Assembly: GCF_900112245.1 (NCBI RefSeq)
Contig: NZ_FOYX01000001.1
Location: 1 to 64,000 of the forward strand
Reading direction: 5' to 3'
Origin: Maribacter stanieri
Lineage (GTDB): Bacteria > Bacteroidota > Bacteroidia > Flavobacteriales > Flavobacteriaceae
Length of the DNA stretch: 64,000 bases
Shown here: positions 47,034-55,182 of the stretch, one piece after another
Layout: every line of letters starts with the position of its first letter
Numbering within the stretch: the first letter of the stretch is position 1
Translations under genes and position numbers: made by a program
Notes under the pieces: generated by a model
What the model was told of the DNA's origin: nothing
What the model saw: the letters and a program-made list of their open reading frames with translations, nothing else
The model's database searches: none

Positions 47034-47041
47034 TATATTTG
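47034..47041 (+). promoter_or_regulatory. Promoter -7 element of the M23 operon
   Basis: TATATTTG, a full TAnnTTTG match, 46 bases before the ATG at 47088. The nearest TTG is 23 bases upstream, slightly further than ideal. Confidence 0.55.
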
Positions 47042-47087
47042 TTTGTTCCCTAATAATTAAAGAACAAAAATAGGATAAATAACATAC

Positions 47088-48065
47088 ATGTCTAAGGTAA
47101 AATACTATTACGACCCAGACACGCTGTCGTACCGTAAGATAGAACCCGAAAAATCTAAACGTTATAGAAATATAACCTTCTTTATTTTGGGGGCATGCCT
47201 TTTTGGTTTTTTAGGTCTTATTCTTCTTCTAAACACCAATCTTGTCAACACACCAAGAGAACTTTCACTATCTCGTGAAGTAAAAAATTATGAACTTCAG
47301 TACGAGTTACTGAACAAGAAAATGGAACAAATTGAAGAGGTTCTAGGCAACATAGAAGATAGGGACAATAACATTTACAGATTATATTTTGAAGCTAACC
47401 CTATACCAGACGAACAGCGAAAAGCTGGTTTTGGTGGTATAAACAGATACAAATCTTTAGAAGGCTTCAACAATTCTGAAATGATTATTTCTACAACAAA
47501 GAGATTGGATATCATTAAAAAGCAAATTGCCATTCAATCGAAGTCGTTGGATGAAATCACAAAACTGGCAGAAGAGAAGGAGAAGTTATTAATGTCCATA
47601 CCTGCAATTCAGCCTATAAACAATGAAGACTTAAAGCGCATGGCTTCTGGTTATGGATGGAGATCAGATCCTTTTACAAAGGCAAGGAAAATGCATTACG
47701 GAATGGATTTCACTGCCCCAAGAGGCACGCCTGTTTATGCTTCTGGAGATGGCAAGATAACCAGGGCAGATAATAACTCATCTGGTTATGGAAAGCACAT
47801 TCGTATAGACCACGGTTATGGCTATTTGAGCCTATATGGGCATTTGAGCCAGTATAATGTTAAAAAGGGACAAAAAGTAAAACGAGGTGATTTAATAGGT
47901 TTTGTAGGAAGCACAGGCCGCTCAGAAGCACCGCACTTGCACTATGAAGTCTGGAAAGATAATGACCGAATCAACCCAATGAATTTCTACTATGGTAGTT
48001 TATCACCAGAAGAATTCGAGAACATGTTGAAATTCGCTAATCAAGAAAATCAATCACTGGATTAA
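47088..48065 (+). CDS. M23-family peptidase (membrane-anchored)
   Basis: 325 residues. A short cytoplasmic N-terminus (VKYYYDPDTLSYRKIE) precedes a membrane helix (about 30-52), then a coiled-coil-like region, then the M23/LytM domain at about 190-305: ASGYGWRSDPFTKARKMHYGMDFTAPRGTPV, HIRIDHGYGYLSLYGHLS and SGRSEAPHLHYEVW keep the zinc ligands (HxxxD, HLH). It trims peptidoglycan cross-links in the periplasm or acts as an activator. It overlaps the MerR gene start by 1 base (TAATG) and heads a five-gene operon. Confidence 0.95.
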   Translation: MSKVKYYYDPDTLSYRKIEPEKSKRYRNITFFILGACLFGFLGLILLLNTNLVNTPRELSLSREVKNYELQYELLNKKMEQIEEVLGNIEDRDNNIYRLYFEANPIPDEQRKAGFGGINRYKSLEGFNNSEMIISTTKRLDIIKKQIAIQSKSLDEITKLAEEKEKLLMSIPAIQPINNEDLKRMASGYGWRSDPFTKARKMHYGMDFTAPRGTPVYASGDGKITRADNNSSGYGKHIRIDHGYGYLSLYGHLSQYNVKKGQKVKRGDLIGFVGSTGRSEAPHLHYEVWKDNDRINPMNFYYGSLSPEEFENMLKFANQENQSLD

Positions 48066-48394
48066 TGCAGATAGAACTCCCTGAAAAAAGATATTATGGT
48101 ATTGGCGAAGTAGCCCGTGCCTTTGGTGTAAACGCCTCATTAATTCGTTTTTGGGAGAAAGAATTCGACGTGCTTCAGCCTAAGAAAAATGCGAAGGGGA
48201 ACAGGAAATTTACACCCCAAGACATCAAAAACCTTCAATTAATTTATCATTTGGTAAAAGAAAGAGGTTTTACTCTTGATGGCGCCAAAACCCATTTAAA
48301 AGAAGAGAAACAAAAAACACTCTCCAATTTTGATATAATTCAAAAGCTTGAGCGTGTAAAGGCTGAACTAAATAAAATTAAAGACCAATTATAA
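48065..48394 (+). CDS. MerR-family DNA-binding protein
   Basis: 109 residues: MerR-type winged helix (KRYYGIGEVARAFGVNASLIRFWEKEFDVLQPKKNAKGNRKFTPQDI, truncated in this description) at about 8-60 and a short C-terminal helix. No Cys-rich effector loop. The regulated genes are unknown. Its start codon overlaps the M23 stop, so the two are translated together; this pairing is frequent in Flavobacteriia. Confidence 0.9.
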   Translation: MQIELPEKRYYGIGEVARAFGVNASLIRFWEKEFDVLQPKKNAKGNRKFTPQDIKNLQLIYHLVKERGFTLDGAKTHLKEEKQKTLSNFDIIQKLERVKAELNKIKDQL

Positions 48395-48404
48395 CACAAC
48401 CATT

Positions 48405-49004
48405 ATGAAAAAAGGAATTATTGCATTAATCGTTATCGTAGTCATCGCATTTGGCTTATACCAATGGGGCGTAGGTTTTAATAACACTGCTGTAGCATTA
48501 AAAGAAACATCTACTAAAACTTGGGCGAATGTAGAAAGTGCTTATCAACGAAGAAACGACCTAATTGGCAATTTGGTTAAAACAGTACAAGGCGCAGCAG
48601 ATTTTGAAAGAGGAACATTAACTGATGTTATTGAAGCGAGAGCCAAAGCTACATCAGTAAGCATTGACCCAAGCAACATTACACCAGAACAATTAACACA
48701 GTTTAATCAAGCACAAAGTGGACTTAGCAGTGCATTAAGCAGATTATTGGTAACCGTTGAACGCTACCCTGATTTAAAAGCTAATCAGAATTTTCTTGAG
48801 TTACAATCTCAATTAGAAGGTACTGAAAATAGAATAAACGTTGCAAGAGACAGATTTAATGCAACCGTTGAACCGTATAATCTTCACATTAAAAAGTTCC
48901 CGAACTCCATACTTGCAGGCATCTTTAATTTCGATGAATTAGCGTACTACAAAGCAGATGTTGGTTCTGAAAATGCACCAGATGTTAATTTTGATTTTGA
49001 TTAA
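48405..49004 (+). CDS. lemA: LemA-family protein
   Basis: 199 residues: a single N-terminal membrane helix (IIALIVIVVIAFGLYQWGV) and a soluble helical body with AYQRRNDLIGNLVKTVQGAADFERGTL and VARDRFNATVEPYNLHIKKFPNSILAGIF, the LemA signature. These proteins form a four-helix bundle, with the N-terminus facing outward. They commonly sit next to TPM-domain proteins as here. Biological role not settled. Confidence 0.93.
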   Translation: MKKGIIALIVIVVIAFGLYQWGVGFNNTAVALKETSTKTWANVESAYQRRNDLIGNLVKTVQGAADFERGTLTDVIEARAKATSVSIDPSNITPEQLTQFNQAQSGLSSALSRLLVTVERYPDLKANQNFLELQSQLEGTENRINVARDRFNATVEPYNLHIKKFPNSILAGIFNFDELAYYKADVGSENAPDVNFDFD

Positions 49005-49007
49005 TAT

Positions 49008-49445
49008 ATGTCTAAAGTAGAAGATTTTTTAACGGCATCAGAAGAGCAAGAGGTAGTGGGCGCTATTCTTGAGGCAGAAAAAAACACTTCTGGAGAAATT
49101 AGGGTACATATAGAAGCCCACACCCGTAAAGAGCATTACGAGCGCGCAAAAGAGGTTTTTCATTTATTGAAAATGGATAATACCAAACAAGAAAATGGCG
49201 TTTTAATTTATGTTGCCGTAAATGACAAGAAATTTGTTATTTGTGGCGATAAGGGGATTGACGCTGTTGTTCCCACAGATTTTTGGCAATCTACTAGAAA
49301 TAGCATTCAAACACATTTTGAAAAAGGAGAATTTAAAGAAGGACTAGTTGCTGGTATTATAAAAGCTGGTGAAGAATTAAATAGTCATTTCCCTTGGCAA
49401 TCAGACGACACCAACGAATTAAGCAATGAGATATCTAAAGGTTAG
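49008..49445 (+). CDS. TPM-domain protein, soluble (TLP18.3/Psb32/MOLO-1 type)
   Basis: 145 residues without a signal peptide or membrane helix. The TPM domain covers nearly the whole protein (SGEIRVHIEAH, NGVLIYVAVNDKKFVICGDKGID, FKEGLVAGIIKAGEELNSHF). It starts 3 bases after lemA. The TPM gene next downstream overlaps it by 20 bases. Confidence 0.9.
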   Translation: MSKVEDFLTASEEQEVVGAILEAEKNTSGEIRVHIEAHTRKEHYERAKEVFHLLKMDNTKQENGVLIYVAVNDKKFVICGDKGIDAVVPTDFWQSTRNSIQTHFEKGEFKEGLVAGIIKAGEELNSHFPWQSDDTNELSNEISKG

Positions 49446-50220
49446 CCTTATAATTCTTTTTTTTTGGTGCACTCCTTCATGGAGCCAATTTGAGATACCA
49501 GATAAACCAGCATTACAAACCAGTGTCTACGATTACACCAATCTTCTTACCGATCAGCAAAAGGTAGCATTAAGCCAAAAACTGGTTCGTTATTCAGATA
49601 GTACCTCAACCCAGATTGTAATTACAATTATTGCTAGCACTAATGGAGAAAACATTAATTACCTAGGTGCTAACTGGGGGCAAAAATGGGGGATTGGACA
49701 AGATGGAAAAGACAATGGTATACTTATAATACTTGCCGAGAATGACCGAAAAGTTGCTATTAGCACTGGTTACGGAGTAGAAGGTTCATTAACAGATGCC
49801 CTTTCGAAACGTATTATTGAAAATGTTATCCTTCCCGAATTTAGAACCGGTGATTATTACGCAGGATTAGACAAAGGATCAGATGTAATTTTCCAAGTAC
49901 TAAACGGAGAATTTCAAGAAGACAGAACCTTTAGTAATAATGGAAGTAATCCATTCTCATCTTTTCTACCTTTTATCATATTCTTAGTCATCTTGTTCAT
50001 ACTTTGGAATCGCAAAAACGATGACAATGATAGTAATGGCGGCAGAAGACGTAGAGGTTTAAGTCCGTGGGATATGATTATCCTTAGTAATATGGGTCGT
50101 TCTAATGGCTCTGGCGGATTTGGAGGCAGTAGCGGAGGCGGAAGTTTCGGCGGTGGTGGATTTGGTGGAGGCTTCGGAGGCGGAGGCTTTGGCGGTGGCG
50201 GTGCCTCTGGGGGTTGGTAA
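49426..50220 (+). CDS. TPM-domain protein, membrane-anchored (YgcG-like)
   Basis: 264 residues: signal peptide (LIILFFWCTPSWSQ), a TPM domain at about 35-170 (VYDYTNLLTDQQKVALSQKL, IGQDGKDNGILIILAENDRKVAISTGYGVEGSLTD), one membrane helix at about 180-195 and a basic segment RRRRG. The last 40 residues are almost pure Gly with Ser/Phe (SGGGSFGGGGFGGG...), typical of YgcG-type proteins. The start lies 20 bases inside the preceding gene. Likely an envelope protein working with the LemA protein; function unknown. Confidence 0.92.
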   Translation: MRYLKVSLIILFFWCTPSWSQFEIPDKPALQTSVYDYTNLLTDQQKVALSQKLVRYSDSTSTQIVITIIASTNGENINYLGANWGQKWGIGQDGKDNGILIILAENDRKVAISTGYGVEGSLTDALSKRIIENVILPEFRTGDYYAGLDKGSDVIFQVLNGEFQEDRTFSNNGSNPFSSFLPFIIFLVILFILWNRKNDDNDSNGGRRRRGLSPWDMIILSNMGRSNGSGGFGGSSGGGSFGGGGFGGGFGGGGFGGGGASGGW

Positions 50221-50242
50221 ACACCTAAATGCGATGTAAAAA

Positions 50243-50290
50243 AAATTGGTCAAATAGTTTTGTGTAAACACAAAACTATTTGACCAATTT
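50243..50290. terminator. Bidirectional terminator, long hairpin
   Basis: About 23-bp arms (AAATTGGTCAAATAGTTTTG and its complement) separated by only two unpaired bases, flanked by A- and T-rich DNA between the convergent TPM and der genes. Confidence 0.8.
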
Positions 50291-50310
50291 AAACTTATAA
50301 TTCCTAAAGA

Positions 50311-51615
50311 TTACTTCTTCCTCATAAATACCGTAATCGGCACACCTGTAAAGTCGTATTCTTCTCTTATCTTATTCTCCAGATATCTTTTATAAGGCTC
50401 CCTAACATATTGCGGTAGGTTACAAAAGAACGCAAACTGGGGATAAGGAGTAGGTAATTGAGTACAGAATTTTATCTTAACGAATTTACCTTTATATGCT
50501 GGCGGTGGATAGTTCTCTATTAAAGGCAGCATAGTTTCATTAAACTTACGGGTAATAATCTTCTTATTACGATTATTATAAACCTCAACCGCAGTTTCTA
50601 TTGCTTTGAAAATACGTTGCTTTGTCAAAACAGAAACAAAAAGTATCGGCACATCTGTAAATGGCTCAATAGCTTTTTTAATTTTATCAGTATAGTGCTT
50701 TATAGTATTGGTTTCTTTATCCTCTACTAAATCCCACTTATTTACAAGAATTACTATCCCCTTATGGTTACGTTGAGCAAGCCAAAAAATATTCTCTACC
50801 TGTCCATCAAAACCTCTAGTAGCATCTAACATTAAAATACATACATCGCAATGTTCAATAGCTCTAACAGAACGCATTACAGAGTAAAACTCTAAATCTT
50901 CCTTAACTTTTGCTTTTCGGCGTATACCTGCAGTATCGACCAGGTTAAATTCAAACCCGAAACGATTATATTTGGTATCAATACTATCTCTTGTAGTACC
51001 TGCAATATCAGTTACTATATACCTGTCCTCACCAATAAGCGCATTAATGAAAGAAGATTTACCAGCATTTGGTCTTCCAACAACTGCAAATCTTGGCAAT
51101 TCACTTTTTTCTTCTATAACATCAGGTAGTTTCTCAACTAAGTCATCTAATAACTCTCCTGTACCTCCACCATTTATACTAGATAGTGTGTAATACTCAC
51201 CTAAACCTAGAGAATAGAATTCAACTGCGTCTTCTGCTCGTTTAGCATTATCAACTTTATTGACAGCCAAGAAAACAGGTTTTTTAACTCGTCTTAATAA
51301 TTTAGCTACATCTTCATCCATTCCGGTCACTCCGGTTTCAACATCTACCATAAAGATAATAGCATCGGCTTCTTCGATTGCCAATTCTACTTGCTTATCG
51401 ATTTCCTTTTCAAAAACATCATCACTACCAACGACGTATCCACCGGTATCAATAATGGAGAACTCTTTTCCGTTCCAATCACTTTTACCATAATGACGAT
51501 CACGCGTAACACCACTAACGGCATCAACAATAGCCTCGCGTCTTTGAATTAATCGATTAAAAAATGTTGATTTTCCTACATTAGGTCTCCCTACAATGGC
51601 AACAATAGCACCCAT
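50311..51615 (-). CDS. der: Ribosome-assembly GTPase Der (EngA)
   Basis: 434 residues with two GTPase domains: [14 protein letters not shown] (about 8) and [14 protein letters not shown] (about 182) are the two P-loops, with DTGGYV and [10 protein letters not shown] switch motifs and NKVD/NKWD specificity motifs. A KH-like C-terminal domain follows ([25 protein letters not shown] and on). Der is needed for 50S subunit maturation. A consensus promoter lies immediately upstream (51631-51660). Confidence 0.98.
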   Translation of the reverse strand: MGAIVAIVGRPNVGKSTFFNRLIQRREAIVDAVSGVTRDRHYGKSDWNGKEFSIIDTGGYVVGSDDVFEKEIDKQVELAIEEADAIIFMVDVETGVTGMDEDVAKLLRRVKKPVFLAVNKVDNAKRAEDAVEFYSLGLGEYYTLSSINGGGTGELLDDLVEKLPDVIEEKSELPRFAVVGRPNAGKSSFINALIGEDRYIVTDIAGTTRDSIDTKYNRFGFEFNLVDTAGIRRKAKVKEDLEFYSVMRSVRAIEHCDVCILMLDATRGFDGQVENIFWLAQRNHKGIVILVNKWDLVEDKETNTIKHYTDKIKKAIEPFTDVPILFVSVLTKQRIFKAIETAVEVYNNRNKKIITRKFNETMLPLIENYPPPAYKGKFVKIKFCTQLPTPYPQFAFFCNLPQYVREPYKRYLENKIREEYDFTGVPITVFMRKK

Positions 51616-51630
51616 AGCTTAAATTTGCTG

Positions 51631-51660
51631 CAAAGGTAGTACTTATAGTGGCAATTACAA
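51631..51660 (-). promoter_or_regulatory. der promoter
   Basis: TTG (51660-51658), 19 bases, TACCTTTG (51638-51631) on the minus strand match the consensus. It lies entirely in the 51-base gap between the acetyltransferase stop and the der ATG. Confidence 0.8.
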
Positions 51661-51666
51661 TATATC

Positions 51667-52398
51667 TTAAATGGAGAGATTTGACTTGAATTCATCAAAA
51701 CTATCAAATTTGAAAAATTGTTGTTTTTTAGGGGTAGACAGATATGGTTCGCCAACAGCTCTTTTTCGAATAATTCTAGCAGGTGAACCATATATAACCA
51801 GATTATCGCCAAAATGATCAACAACAAGAGAACCGGCTCCTACAACTGAATGCTGACCTAATACAATGTTATTAACAACTGAAGCACCTAAACAAATTGA
51901 CGAGAAACTTCCAATGGACACATTACCGCCGCAACATGACGATGGAGCTAAACTGGAGTAACTTTCCATTAAACAATCATGCTCCAAAATCGATTGAGAA
52001 TTAAGTATGCAGAAATCGTGAATAATAGAATTTGCATTTATTATAGAACCTGGCATAATTACATTACCACAACCCAATTGCACATCTTTCCCTAAAACGG
52101 CATCAGGATGAATAGTGTTAACAAAATTAAAATATGGAACTATTTTAGAAATTCTATCTACAATCAATTTTCTAGTCCAATTATCACCTATTGCTACTAA
52201 GCCTCCTGTAATGTTAAATCTACTTATTAAATATGGTAAGTCAATTTCGCTACCTAAGACCTGGTACCCGTTAACTAGTGAACCTTTCTCTTTAAATGAA
52301 TCTACAAAACCAATTACGTTGTATTTACCTTCTTTTTCCAAACAATCCAAAACAACACTACCATGACCGGAGGCACCAAAAATGATTATATTTTGCAT
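51667..52398 (-). CDS. NeuD/PglD-like sugar O- or N-acyltransferase
   Basis: 243 residues: an N-terminal nucleotide-binding-like segment (MQNIIIFGASGHGSVVLDCLE, GASGHG motif) and a left-handed beta-helix of hexapeptide repeats (IINANSIIHDFCILNSQSILEHD, SFSSICLGASVVNNIVLGQHSVVGAGSLV). This is the NeuD/PglD type of sugar acetyltransferase, which modifies an amino sugar for surface glycans. It stands alone between der and era, with no sugar-synthesis neighbours. Its own terminator-like element for incoming transcription is weak. Confidence 0.85.
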   Translation of the reverse strand: MQNIIIFGASGHGSVVLDCLEKEGKYNVIGFVDSFKEKGSLVNGYQVLGSEIDLPYLISRFNITGGLVAIGDNWTRKLIVDRISKIVPYFNFVNTIHPDAVLGKDVQLGCGNVIMPGSIINANSIIHDFCILNSQSILEHDCLMESYSSLAPSSCCGGNVSIGSFSSICLGASVVNNIVLGQHSVVGAGSLVVDHFGDNLVIYGSPARIIRKRAVGEPYLSTPKKQQFFKFDSFDEFKSNLSI

Positions 52399-52513
52399 TT
52401 CATCGGATTTTTTAAACAGTTTATCGATGAATCAAAAATAGTCTTTTATTGTTGTAATGAAGAATTAAAACTCTATTTGAGATAAAAATTTTATGATAAA
52501 TGTCAATAAAAAA

Positions 52514-52535
52514 AGGTGAAATCTAACAAACACCT
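52514..52535 (-). terminator. Weak terminator after era
   Basis: AGGTG and CACCT arms (5 bp) with a run of seven A on the left, that is a T-run on the minus strand. Short stem, modest confidence. Confidence 0.45.
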
Positions 52536-52625
52536 GATTACTAGCTGTTCATGAAATCCAAGGATAATATCTCATTTTCCTTTTCTTTATAAAACTGAAT
52601 TTAACTTAGATATGGTAGAGTTTTA

Positions 52626-53510
52626 TTATTTATTGTATCCAAAGCGCTTTAATTGACGAGCATTACTTCGCCAATTTTTATTCACTTTTACATACAATTC
52701 TATATGCACTTGTTTGCCAAAGAATTTTTCTAAATCTTTTCTAGACTCAACACCGACTTTCTTTAAAGCTGCACCTTTATGACCAATTATAATTCCTTTT
52801 TGAGAATCACGTTCTACCATAATCACCGCGCGCATACGAATGATGTCTTCATCTTCAAAAAATTCCTCGGTTTCTATTTCAACCGCATAAGGAATTTCCT
52901 TTTTATAATTTAATAAGATTTTCTCGCGAATAGTCTCATTTACAAAAAAACGCTCTGGTTTATCTGTTAATTGATCTTTTGGGTAATATGCTGGAGATTT
53001 AGGTAATAACTCAATAATACGCTCAAACACCCCCTTAACATTAAAATTAGATAGTGCCGATATAGGGTGTAATTCTACACTAGGCAACATCTCTTGCCAG
53101 TATTGAACCTGCTCTTCCAACAAATCTTGGGTTGCAGTATCTACTTTATTCAACAGTAATAGAACGGGAATTTTACTGTTCTTTATCTTTTCAAAGAATG
53201 CTTCATCCTTTAAGGCTTTCTCCCCTATCTCAACCATATATAAAAGCACGTCTGCATCTTCAAAAGCAGATTTCACAAAATCCATCATGCTGCTCTGAAG
53301 TTGATATGCTGGTTTAATAATACCAGGTGTATCAGATAAAATCATTTGAAAATCATCACCGTTTACTATGCCTAGAATACGATGTCTTGTAGTCTGTGCC
53401 TTTGAGGTAATAATAGATAATTTCTCACCTACAAAAGCATTCATCAAAGTAGATTTACCCACGTTAGGGTTTCCTATAATATTTACAAAGCCTGCTTTAT
53501 GATCTGCCAT
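52626..53510 (-). CDS. era: GTPase Era
   Basis: 294 residues: P-loop GNPNVGKSTLMNAF, switch II DTPGIIK, NKVD motif, then a C-terminal KH domain (MVERDSQKGIIIGHKGAALKKVGVESRKDLEKFFGKQVHIELYVKV) that binds the 3' end of 16S rRNA. It promotes 30S assembly. It begins 14 bases inside the end of the AGCS symporter gene and so is probably translated from the same transcript. Confidence 0.97.
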   Translation of the reverse strand: MADHKAGFVNIIGNPNVGKSTLMNAFVGEKLSIITSKAQTTRHRILGIVNGDDFQMILSDTPGIIKPAYQLQSSMMDFVKSAFEDADVLLYMVEIGEKALKDEAFFEKIKNSKIPVLLLLNKVDTATQDLLEEQVQYWQEMLPSVELHPISALSNFNVKGVFERIIELLPKSPAYYPKDQLTDKPERFFVNETIREKILLNYKKEIPYAVEIETEEFFEDEDIIRMRAVIMVERDSQKGIIIGHKGAALKKVGVESRKDLEKFFGKQVHIELYVKVNKNWRSNARQLKRFGYNK

Positions 53511-54861
53511 CCTTTAACTTTATTATGTATTTCTTCAATTCCACATTTACCTTTGGAGCCAACAAAAGTACGGCAATCATATTGGGTATCACCATAAGAG
53601 CATAAGACAAATCGATTAAATTCTTCACCAGTTCTAATGAAGCAACTGCTGCGAATACAATCATTATAACAAAATACCAATTATAAAATCTACCAATTTT
53701 AGCATTCGTTAAAAAAGATAATGATTTAACACCATAATAAGAATATGTAAAAAGTGTTGATAATGCAAAAGCCGTAACAATTACCATTAAAAGTATATCT
53801 CCCCACCCAAACAATGTAGTTTCAAAAGCTGATAAAGTCATTACAATACCACTAGAATCCTCTAAATATGCACCACTTAAAATAATAACTATTGCCGTAA
53901 AGGTACACACCAATATTGTATCAATAAAAGGACCTAACATTGCTACCAAGCCTTCGCGAATAGGTTCATCATTTTTAGATTGTCCATGATACATTGGCGC
54001 ACTACCTAAACCTGCCTCATTGGAAAACATCGCCCTACGAACCCCAATAATAACAAGCCCCCAAAATCCACCAGTTGCCAATGATTTAAAATTCCATGCC
54101 TCTGTTATAATCATTTTTAGAGATGGAAGTATTTGTTCCGAATTTAAGGCCATTACTACAATTACCGCAACTAAATACAAAGCCACCATAAAAGGTACTA
54201 TTGCGGATGCTACCTTTGCTATATTTGACAAACCTCCAAAAATCACCAAGGATGTTATTATCGCTAAAACTATACCAATAGTCCATTTCCAATTCTGATC
54301 ACTCATTTCAATCAGTGTAGTACCAGGATCTACAACACTCATGAATGTTTCTGTAAATTGATTAGCTGTAAATACGCCTAAAAATCCGAACAAACCACAA
54401 ACAGCAAAGAATATTGCTAACGGACGCGCCTTTTCACCTAATCCTTTGGTGATGTAATACATTGGACCACCTTGTAACTTACCCTCAGAATCTATACCAC
54501 GATACATAATTGCCAGACTACAAGAATAGAATTTAATACACATACCTATTAAAGCTGTCATCCAAATCCAGAAAACTACCCCAGGACCACCGTCATGAAT
54601 AGCAATTGCAACTCCAGAAATATTACCTAAGCCTACGGTAGCAGCAACAGCGGCAGATAGTGCTTGAAAAGAACTCACATCTCCTTTTGAATCTTTATTA
54701 TCATATTTACCTGCTGTAATTGCGATTGCATGACCGAAAAAACGGTAAGGCATTAGTTTTGAATAAAAAACAAGAAAGAGTCCGCCTCCTATTAACAAAA
54801 GAAACATTGGCCACTCGGTATACGGCAGTGCGCTCGCTATAAAGTCATTAATTGTATCCAT
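53497..54861 (-). CDS. Alanine/glycine:cation symporter family (AGCS) protein
   Basis: 454 residues with about 11 membrane helices. Family motifs: VAATVGLGNISGVAIAI near 70, GPGVVFWIWMTALIGM, LQGGPMYYITKG and FSNEAGLGSAPMYHG near 285. Members import alanine, glycine or related amino acids with Na+. The stop overlaps the start of era. The next gene upstream, on the other strand, is tRNA-fMet. Confidence 0.95.
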   Translation of the reverse strand: MDTINDFIASALPYTEWPMFLLLIGGGLFLVFYSKLMPYRFFGHAIAITAGKYDNKDSKGDVSSFQALSAAVAATVGLGNISGVAIAIHDGGPGVVFWIWMTALIGMCIKFYSCSLAIMYRGIDSEGKLQGGPMYYITKGLGEKARPLAIFFAVCGLFGFLGVFTANQFTETFMSVVDPGTTLIEMSDQNWKWTIGIVLAIITSLVIFGGLSNIAKVASAIVPFMVALYLVAVIVVMALNSEQILPSLKMIITEAWNFKSLATGGFWGLVIIGVRRAMFSNEAGLGSAPMYHGQSKNDEPIREGLVAMLGPFIDTILVCTFTAIVIILSGAYLEDSSGIVMTLSAFETTLFGWGDILLMVIVTAFALSTLFTYSYYGVKSLSFLTNAKIGRFYNWYFVIMIVFAAVASLELVKNLIDLSYALMVIPNMIAVLLLAPKVNVELKKYIIKLKDGRS

Positions 54862-54940
54862 AATATTGCAAAAAACCGAAGTTATGGATTTAATGTTTTT
54901 TAAAAGATAATGGTCTTAAAAAATATTATTTAAATAAGTT

Positions 54941-54971
54941 TTGAATATAGAGAAAATGTGTTGTATATTTG
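54941..54971 (+). promoter_or_regulatory. Promoter of initiator tRNA-Met
   Basis: TTG (54941-54943), 20 bases, TATATTTG (54964-54971). The core GTTGTATATTTGCAGCC is the same as in the presumed rRNA promoter at 90-119. Confidence 0.78.
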
Positions 54972-54997
54972 CAGCCCGTTACAAATAGTAGCGCACC

Positions 54998-55046
54998 TTT
55001 ATCTCGTCAGCTTAATGACCTGAAGTTGCAAAACAAGTGAGATAAA
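54998..55046 (+). other. Structured leader of tRNA-fMet
   Basis: TTTATCTC (54998-55005) pairs with GAGATAAA (55039-55046), and GTCA pairs with TGAC (55006-55009/55016-55019) inside the loop. The hairpin lies between promoter and tRNA and may guide 5' processing. Confidence 0.4.
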
Positions 55047-55055
55047 AACCCATAT

Positions 55056-55128
<73 letters not shown>

Positions 55129-55151
55129 CTAAGTTTAAAGTATTTAAAAAC

Positions 55152-55182
55152 AACGGTTTAGTTTTCGCTAAACCGTTTTTTT
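55152..55182 (+). terminator. tRNA-fMet terminator abutting the recombinase start
   Basis: AACGGTTTAG and CTAAACCGTT around TTTTCG, then a T-run whose last T is the base just before the recombinase ATG (55183). Confidence 0.9.

Noticed and set aside
53483-53680. Overlapping minus-strand frame at the AGCS/era junction
   Set aside because: Out of frame with both real genes and without domain features.
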